Shown here: in pieces, positions 56,901-64,000 of the stretch | Layout of the letters: each line of letters opens with the position of its first letter | Position numbering within the stretch: position 1 is the stretch's first letter | Assembly (NCBI GenBank): GCA_963920635.1 | Contig: OY987299.1 | Span: 63,284,692 to 63,348,691 of the forward strand | DNA: 64,000 nucleotides | Direction: 5' to 3' | Source of the DNA: Pseudeuparius sepicola | Taxonomy: Eukaryota; Arthropoda; Insecta; Coleoptera; Anthribidae | Made by a program: the position numbers and the translations under genes | Notes under the pieces: model-generated | The model's database searches: none | Seen by the model: only the letters and a program-made list of their open reading frames with translations | What the model was told of the DNA's origin: nothing

Positions 56901-57400
56901 TGCCCACTGTTGATTCATGGCCACCACCATATCGTAGATACACACTCACCTTAAGCTGGGAGGAAGTGGTTTGTGGGAGTGATTTCATGTTTTTTGTTAA
57001 ACCCAACCAAAAAACTACTAGCCCGCCGATAAATCCATGTCAGAATTCAACGAAAATCGATCCCAACTACATCGTGTGAATAAATAAAATGTTGCCTGTA
57101 ATGTGTGTGAATAATAATTGGCTGTTTATAGATGATTATGACAGAAGATTAGTTGTCGGTAAATCTTTTGTGCCCTCTCTCTATTATGCTTTATTTTGTT
57201 TGTATTTTTGTAATTTTTTTGTGTGCAAGTTAAAATTGTCTCATTATTTATTACGGGTGCTAGTCGTTGTGTTTAAATTAGCACATTATATTTACTGCTT
57301 TTATGTCTTTTTTAGCCTGAAGAAGTTATTAAATAAAACGAAACGTCGCGAACAACATCAAACTTTGTTTTAATTTTTCCGTAAGCCGAAAACTACCACT
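56901..57400 (+). mobile_element. 3' region of the plus-strand Penelope-like copy
   Basis: It matches the minus copy up to about 57270. The plus copy alone continues with CCTGAAGAAG (57316-57325) and CGAAACGTCG (57339-57348), a conserved pairing often seen at the 3' end of this class. The frame at 57089-57373 is not a gene by any evidence seen. Confidence 0.65.
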
Positions 57401-59284
57401 ATCTACTTCTTAACTGTACTGCGAGAATGTTCAGGTCGCGATGTACAGTGGAGTTAGAAACATGACAATGGACATTCAGAGCAAGTCGCAGGCACCTGTT
57501 CTTCAAAACAACCTGTAATATTTTAATGTTAATATGCGCCTTGGCCGAAATCCACGCAGCCGCACAAACATAGATAAATATAGCAACAGGGTCTAATTAT
57601 TTTCGTGAATAAAAGAATTTTACTTAATTTTCCCAAGTCACAGCCTATCAAATAAATGTTGTGAGGCCTCGAAATGGACTTTATTATTGAAGTCCGACCG
57701 AAGTATTTTTAGAAAAGTTAATTTTTTCTAAAGTTTCTTCTTATGGACATGGATAAAAATTGTTTACCTACCTACTTTCGTATCCGCAAACTGTGACGGT
57801 CTTTCCAAAAATGGCATGATATTGGAATAACAAAGTTGGTTGTATACGGCAAGAAAAATGCATTTTGCGAATTTATAAAAAAAATATCTAGAAACTTTAT
57901 ACCTATGGTATATCGAATATTCCAGGAAATATAAATAATATAGTGATTCTCTCCGGGAGGGGGGAGAAAAATTCCCCAACATTTTTGTCATATTCAGTAT
58001 AATGAATATGATATGTATGATAAAATGCATAGATGTTTTAAAGCAACACACTCGCGACAAGGTTTTATATGCTACAAAGGCGTTACCTTTAAGTACCATA
58101 GAATCAGTGCCGTAGGATAAAAATTTTTAAGAGGATATTTAAAAATTGATGATTTTTCATGAAAAGGCGCCGCGGGAGAATTTTTTTTAACTTTTAAGGA
58201 CAAATAGTTTAAATGGTAGAATTTCGAAAGTCACATTATCTATAGGTGAACCAAAGTTCAATAGCACCCACTATAACTATAAATAGATAATATTTCATAC
58301 GACCCACTAAGAGTGTCATGGGATATTCATAAGACGCTGTAATGTCACCCACAACAGCATCACGTCGGCCATATTGTTACAACAAGCACTTGTTGTGTCG
58401 CTGTCTAGCATTTTTGCAGGTTTTAAGCAAATTTTAAATGATTCTTGCCTATTTGCGACTGTTCCGTGCACGATTAATAATAATAATAAATATACCTAAA
58501 ACGGCATCTTTGGCAAGTGGTCAAATTCTAAATTAGGATTACAGGCAACTTAGGTACTAGGTACCATATTACACTATCGGTGGCACCCATTTTCCGTAAA
58601 GTAAGAAGGTTGTCTCTTGTTGAGCGGCAGCATCCTGGATGACCGCGTGGGAATGCTGACAATATCTAATAATTATTGTCGGCCAGGGCGACATTATGGG
58701 GGAACCTCAACTGCATCATCTGCCAGCATTCCCGTGATGTCGGTATCGTCCTCTCTCTACGATATTAGGTAATTTTTTTACTTTACGGGTTTTGGGTGAT
58801 ATCAGATGCCAAACCCGTTATACATGTTGTTTATTAACCGACTTCAAAAAAGGCGGAGGTTATCAATTCGGTTGTATTTTTTTTATTTTTTTTTATATTT
58901 GTTACCTCAGAACTCCGTCATTTATAGACCGATTTGGACAATTCTTTTTTTATTTGAAAGGGTAGGTATACCTACAGAATGGTCCCAGTTAAATTTGAAG
59001 AAAAAATTGTATCCCTAAGGGTGGACAAATAGGGGATGAAATTTCATATTGAACCGATTTCGATGATTCTTTTTTATTAGAAAGGGAGCCAGCGTCCACC
59101 CTTGTAGAACCGCCAATGTAGAAGGTACCTACCAACTTATTTCGTAACGGCGGCGCCGGCCGGCCTACCGAATACCGGCCGAGGAAGACGCGCGGGCAAT
59201 GTTGCCAACTATTTTACAATTGAACTAGATCTATTACATTTTTTGTGTGCCTTTTATGAAGCTATTAGCGTTGACGTATTTATA
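57401..59284. other. No gene; one insect-type repeat motif
   Basis: At 58838-58990 CCGACTTCAAAAAAGGCGGA and a following T-rich stretch resemble a dispersed repeat common in moth and butterfly genomes. Inverted GGGAATGCTG / CAGCATTCCC lie at 58648 and 58724. A GC-rich spot (GGCGGCGCCGGCCGGCC) lies at about 59147-59170. Short frames (57764-58099, 58806-59018) have no domains. Confidence 0.4.
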
Positions 59285-60229
59285 CAGGGTGTTCCTAAAT
59301 ATCATGTACATACGGAAGGAGGTAATTCTTTGGCTTATTTCATGACTAAAACTTCATATAAACATATTTCCGCAAACGCTTCGTTACCGATCTACAGGGT
59401 ATTGAAATTTCAAGATTTTTTAGTTTTTTCTTTATAGCTCCTACAGTTTATGAGATATTTAGCTCAAATTTTAAATATAGGTTACGGTATAGAGCCTACA
59501 TTATTGGGCATGCCAATTGGTTGTGTGAATCTACAGGGAGATATTTTTTCAGGGGTCATGCCCCATTTTCTGCCCCTGAACATGTTTGCGATTCTGCGAT
59601 TCTAAAGTACAAAATGAATTTCTTGTTTTGTTTAAAAACTTTTCGGTTTCTTTCAGTTTTTTCGTACCTGCGACCATTATCAAAAAAAAAAGCTATTTTT
59701 TTATAATTCCATAGATGAAATTAAAATTTTAAAATTAGTCTAGTAGGCTCTGGCTTTATTTTGATAATCTCTTGTTTTTATTAATATCTGACAGTTCGCA
59801 TTTGAAATCGTAACTTGTGTCTGCATAGGTATGTTTATAAATTAAAGGTTTCAGTTTTAAACTGTTAAGTAGAACAGGAAATTTATGTTGTATTTTAGAA
59901 TCTACCAGCGGTATGCACCGCAAAAAAGTTCAGTGGCAGAAAAGGGAGCATGACTCCTGAAAAAATATCTCCCTGTAGATTCTCACAACCATTTGGCATG
60001 CCCAATGATGTAGGCCCTAGAGCGTAACCTATATTCCAAATTTAAGCTAAATAAATATATCAAAAACAGTAGCAGCTTTAAAGAAAAAAACTAAAAAATC
60101 TTAAAATTTCAACACCCTGTAGATCGGTAATGAAGCGTTTGCGGACCTATGTTTATATGAAGTTTTAGTCATGAAATAAGCCAAAGAATTACCCTCTTCC
60201 GTATGTCCATGATATTTAGGAACACCCTG
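59285..60229. mobile_element. TA-flanked hairpin element
   Basis: Ends TA-CAGGGTGTTCCTAAATAT and complement. Arms of about 350 bp contain TTGGGCATGCCAATTGG and GAGATATTTTTTCAG in opposite orientations. It is non-coding; the frames at 59243-59437 and 59521-59706 lie in the arms. Confidence 0.8.
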
Positions 60230-60497
60230 TATATCAGTCAACGCTATTAGATTCAACGCAAAATCTACTTATGGAATCTTGTACAGGGTGTCTACTTTTA
60301 TCCATATGCAAATCCATAAAATTTTTATTTTTAAAGATTCGCCTGAACTATTTTTTTGTAAGGTCTTAAAAACCGTTTCGTTTGACCCTCCTATCGTTGC
60401 GAACATGCAAATCTAGGGCCGGTTACAATTTTTTAACAGCCTTAATAATTAGGACAACCAAAACCCTTAAATATATAAAATTTGAACAAAAAATATA
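60230..60497. mobile_element. Partial element related to 12448-12706
   Basis: TA-CAGGGTGTCTACTTTTATCC, then CAAATCCATAAAAT as in the 12-kb copy. The right end is lost. Confidence 0.6.
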
Positions 60498-61156
60498 CAG
60501 GGAGTTCTAAGTTGAGCGGAGTAAGAATTTTAGAGGCATCTGGCGAGTCAAGTGCCCATGGAACTACTTGAACTATCAAGGCGTTGTGCGAAGAGTTAAT
60601 AAAAAATACAGAGTATTTTTTCCTGTGCCACCTCAGTGTTGAGTTTTTTCAAATTTTATACGGGTCAAGTGTATCAGAACCGCCCCAGAAACTATAAACG
60701 AACTAAGTCTAAAAATTACAGAAGCCCGCCAGTTAGTCTGGAGTTACTGCCCAGACGGGTTAATGTCACTGGTGTGTGAAGTGCCACTACAAGAAACGAA
60801 CAGAAATTATATTATTTCAGACAGTGACATTATTGAGAAAGATTCGCTTTTTATTTGTTGGTTGACATTTTGTAAAATCAAAATAAGTTACATACTTTTG
60901 TTTTGTGTCAATATTTTTTCATTAATTCCAGAGCGCTCTTGGTCCGTATAAAGTTTCTTAAATGTTGATCATTTTGAGAAAAATAAATACCCTGTAAATT
61001 TCTTTATTGGATCTTTGCCCACCAACACTTTGAGTTGCCCTGTTGACCATTCAACTGTTTTGAGGTAATTTTCTGGCACACTTGACTGGCTAGATGGCCA
61101 GTCTTTAAAATTATTATTTTGCCCAATATTGGCATCCTGTAAAATGGAACTCCCTG
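60498..61156. mobile_element. TA-flanked element with CAGGGAGTTC ends
   Basis: CAGGGAGTTCTAAG on the left and GGAACTCCCTG-TA on the right; short inverted repeat only. The frame at 60763-60951 has no family features. Confidence 0.55.
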
Positions 61157-62029
61157 TAAGATATTAGATATTGTTAATGGGTGTTTTTGGGTGTTCCGGG
61201 TTAAAGCTATGGTGTCAGATTTTAAATACCTAAAGAAATGACTAAACGGTTTTAGTGAAAATCGGGGGTACAAAACATAATAGCCGGCCCTGGATTAGCA
61301 TTCACAACGGCCTGAAGGTCATAAGAAGTGGCTTTTTAAGGCCTTTCAAACAAAACAAAAAAGTTGGGGCCAAGATTAAAGTTGTCATCCTGTTTAATAT
61401 TATTTGAATTTTTCTAATTGTTTTTGGGTATTTCAATTAACCAGTGGTTAAATTATTTTATTTATAGAATAATATTAATATAATAAAATATTATAGAATA
61501 ATATTTATTAAAGTTGTAATTTGTATATGCAACATTAGATTAGATATCTATATAATTTTTGCAAACGCATTGAGGTATTATTCGAGATTTTCTTATCAAA
61601 TCCAGGCATTTCCAGTACGTACTACCACTGTGCGATTTATCCTTATAGTAAAAATAACCACTTAAATAGAGAATATTTTTACCTCTTTCACTTTTTAGAA
61701 AACGTATTTCATCCATTTATCTGTTTATAGCGGCGTTTTTAAATACTAATAAATTAACAATAATAACAGTGTTATTCTGACTTAAGACGACACGAATGAC
61801 AAATATTGGTTTCGGCATTGTTTCATTATTTTCATACAACTATACGATGTGTCCTTGGGACGAAGATTTTATTTTAGCACGGGTCACAGTTGGAGATGGA
61901 TGGGGGGGGGTCGGAACCGAAGATACCTGTATGTAGAATGAGAAATAGAAATGTAGAAATGAGGGGAAAATATATCTAAATGCCCCAAATCGATTGCCTA
62001 CATTTTTCCTCGATTTTAGTACGAAAAAA
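61157..62029. other. No gene seen
   Basis: AT-rich; GGGGGGGG at 61901-61910. Nothing else is recognised. Confidence 0.35.
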
Positions 62030-62290
62030 AATCTGTTGGCAACACTGCGCGCGGGCGACGAGTAGAGCGCGCCCGCGTGAAAGTGCGCGTCCGGGTTCGG
62101 GTGACGACGCGCGCGAACGCAGGTGTGCGCGGGCGCACCTGCCGCGCGCGACCCCAATGCACAGGTGCCGCCCTCATGCCGGCCCGCGCGCGCCAACCGT
62201 CAGCCGCCGCCAGGCAGCCAGGCCGCCTTGTGTTTTGTAACGGCCGCGTCGGCCGCGAGCCCGCGAGACTCCCACCGTTCCTTTTTATTT
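62030..62290. promoter_or_regulatory. CpG-dense GC-rich island
   Basis: About 260 bp of very GC-rich, CpG-rich DNA (CGCGCGGGCG, GCCGCGCGCG, GGCCGCGTCGGCCGCGAG) in an AT-rich window. Open frames occur in three phases on both strands, as expected of stop-poor GC DNA, so none is favoured. It could be a promoter of a gene beyond the repeats or inserted GC-rich DNA. Confidence 0.4.
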
Positions 62291-62984
62291 AATACAAGCA
62301 GCGCAGATGCGAAGCTAATAACCCTGCGCGACGGTCAATCACTGCCATTTCCGGATTATAGCTCCCAAAATTGGCTTTGTTACTTAGGTATAATATAATT
62401 ACGTCTGCAAATCTCAAGAAAAGAAAGTTTACTTAAGCGGACCGGGAGATTCTTTTATAATTAATTACTATCGATATTACCCTTGTTTATGGAATCCCCA
62501 GTTAGCCAATGTGTGACAGAGTCATAACTAGAGTAACCCAAATATGCAACACGCATAATTTGCATATTTAGCACAATATTATAGGTATGCTTTTTTTTAA
62601 ATATTTGCATATATCCTTAAAATATGGCATATTCAGCATAATTGAAAGAATTCAGGATAATTTAAATCTTTGGCAGGCGTTTCATTCCTTTTTGGAAACA
62701 GGGGTTGGTGTCTATGTAGGTACCTGGTTTTCCCAAAATAATATAGGTAAATTATAATTTTATGGGCACTAATCCTGGTGATCTGAAAACGGATAAAGTA
62801 GGTATTTATACCTATTTAATAAAGTGCAATTATTGAAAAGGACAGATTAAATTATAGATAGATAAATATTTATATACAAAGGATAATCCATTTCTGCATT
62901 TTATTTCTGATTCTGCTTTTGAAGTGATCACCTCCGCCTCGATTTGTGTTTGTTTTGTGTTGGGAGTTGTACTTTACTAGTAAA
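62291..62984. other. AT-rich leader of the hAT remnant
   Basis: TTTGCATATT/ATATGCAA motifs in both orientations at 62541-62640 could be subterminal repeats of the hAT element whose gene starts at 62985. No terminal CAG and no duplication were found. Confidence 0.35.
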
Positions 62985-64000
62985 ATGCCCAAAGTCAATA
63001 TTGCGTCAGTGTGGATTACAAAGAACTATAAGAATAGATATGGGAAAAGTCTACTGTTCTGCGTGCGTTAAAATTGTAAGTACCTATAGTTTTTGAATAT
63101 TCAATATAGAGGGTGTCCCAATGGTGCAAAATCGTTCGAAAGTTAAATTCTTCTTGGGATATAAATAAAAAAAATAACACATATTATATCAACCGATTTC
63201 GCACCAATGTGACACTCAGGAATCACGACACTTTCGTTTAACATTTCTATCGAAGTTCCTACCTACGTATCTACTGATATTCAGTTTAATAATTCAATTT
63301 TTCTTTCATTGCAGATTCCATGCGATAAAAAATTCCAAGTAGACCAACATGTGAAAACTTCTACTCATATTGCCAAATTGAGTAATATGAAATCTGGAGA
63401 AAACTTCACTTTTTTCTCCAGAAGTATTGCAAATTTAATCTCCCAAGTGAAACAACACTACGCTCACTACATCTTTTATCCGAAGTTGATACATGTAACA
63501 TGCCTTGCTCATGCTTTAAGTAGGGTTGCTGAGGAGATTGGGAAACATTTTCCGCTAGTAAATAGTTTAATTTCCAACATGAAAAAAGCCTTCTTTAAAG
63601 CGCCTATAAGGGTTCAGTTCTACAAAGAACAACTACAAAACACTCCTCTTCCATCTCAACCTGTTATTACAAGATGGCAAATTATAGCTTTTTTCTAAAA
63701 CAATAACACAAATGGAGGAATCTAATTTGCCATTAACCCGAAGTGTAGAACTGGTAAAACAATCTGAGGTTGCTTTTCAAAATGTCACAGGTAAAATTGG
63801 GGACAAAATATTTCAAAAATTTAGAAATGTGATGGAAAAAAATAGTGGATTTCAGTTTCTTAGCCAAGTAGCAAATATTTTAAAGGGAGATTTTACCGAA
63901 TCCATCTAGGTATTTGGATCCTGTGATAGCAATTTTAAAAGCGCACCTCTTATACATCGGTTGATGTGGAAAGGAGTTTCTCCATTTATAAATTTTTATA
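62985..64000 (+). pseudogene. hAT-type transposase relic (CGGBP1-like), runs off the window
   Basis: Exon 1 is 62985-63075: MPKVNIASVW, then one extra A near 63044 shifts the frame before VYCSACVKI. A 239-bp intron (GTAAGT ... CATTGCAG) joins to IPCDKKFQVDQHVKTSTHIA at 63315, giving a C-x2-C ... H-x5-H finger. Then come LIHVTCLAHALSRVAEEIGK, KAFFKAPIRV and PLPSQPVITRW, with a break at 63690. MEESNLPLTRSVELVKQ and RNVMEKNSGFQFL follow to a stop at 63908. Near the end, in another frame, TSVDVERSFSIYK is the hAT C-terminal signature. At least three breaks make it non-functional. The family resembles the insect multi-copy proteins related to CGGBP1; that name is from memory. Confidence 0.75.

Noticed and set aside
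58690..58790. Ser-rich exon-like segment ending in a GT donor
   Set aside because: No acceptor, no homology and no partner exon found.
61840..62398. Four overlapping frames over the CpG island
   Set aside because: Open in several phases and both strands, with Arg/Ala/Pro-rich composition expected of GC-rich non-coding DNA.
1..64000. tRNA or rRNA genes
   Set aside because: No cloverleaf with proper A and B boxes or conserved rRNA block was seen; the only B-box-like string belongs to the SINE.

Overview
This is AT-rich, arthropod-type nuclear DNA, most likely from an insect. It has short introns (56-61 bp in the compact genes), nested DNA transposons, mariner-type transposases, Penelope-like retroelement copies, hAT remnants and many hairpin elements flanked by TA. 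No ordinary housekeeping gene was found. The order is uncertain: a motif at about 58.84 kb and frequent AGGTAGGTAC strings look like Lepidoptera, but repeats cannot settle it.

Layout. 0-11 kb: hairpin elements with TACAGGG...CCCTGTA ends, a G-run element, an exon-like island (3.1-4.3 kb), and two long mariner-type elements. One carries a transposase with two stop codons (5351-6427). The other carries a three-exon transposase that reads open for 353 codons (8747-10064). 12-13 kb: a Foldback-like element whose arms are arrays of a 20-21 bp unit. 14.5-23 kb: a third mariner-type element with a broken transposase, its internally deleted relative at 22.1 kb, a foldback element with a two-exon acidic-protein gene, and a hAT element with a perfect 8-bp target duplication. 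23-35 kb: AT-rich nested repeats, foldback families, and a 2.5-kb inverted repeat with acidic-tail exons. 35.5-37 kb: decayed gene of the GCDTTSA/CXC-cysteine family. 37.5-39.2 kb: a heat-shock-like promoter and another element with an 8-bp duplication. 39.7-43.6 kb: two copies of a repeat family X in head-to-head order. One is interrupted by a 2.3-kb element with nearly identical ~530-bp inverted repeats and an open 360-codon transposase. 44-47.8 kb: GC-rich tandem repeat, a THAP-domain gene fragment of four exons, a satellite-like array, a SINE and a small TA-flanked element. 50.4-54.5 kb: one foldback element split by at least four insertions. 54.6-57.4 kb: two Penelope-like copies head to head. 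59-61 kb: hairpin elements. 62 kb: a CpG-dense island. 63-64 kb: a hAT transposase remnant running off the window.

The genes are mostly mobile-element genes. The mariner-type transposases share DD(40-41)D spacing and their elements share TACAGGG ends with more than ten non-coding hairpins, so the hairpins are probably mobilised in trans. The most recently active-looking element is at 41125-43437. The least expected content is the pair of foldback elements holding small spliced genes with acidic C-termini.
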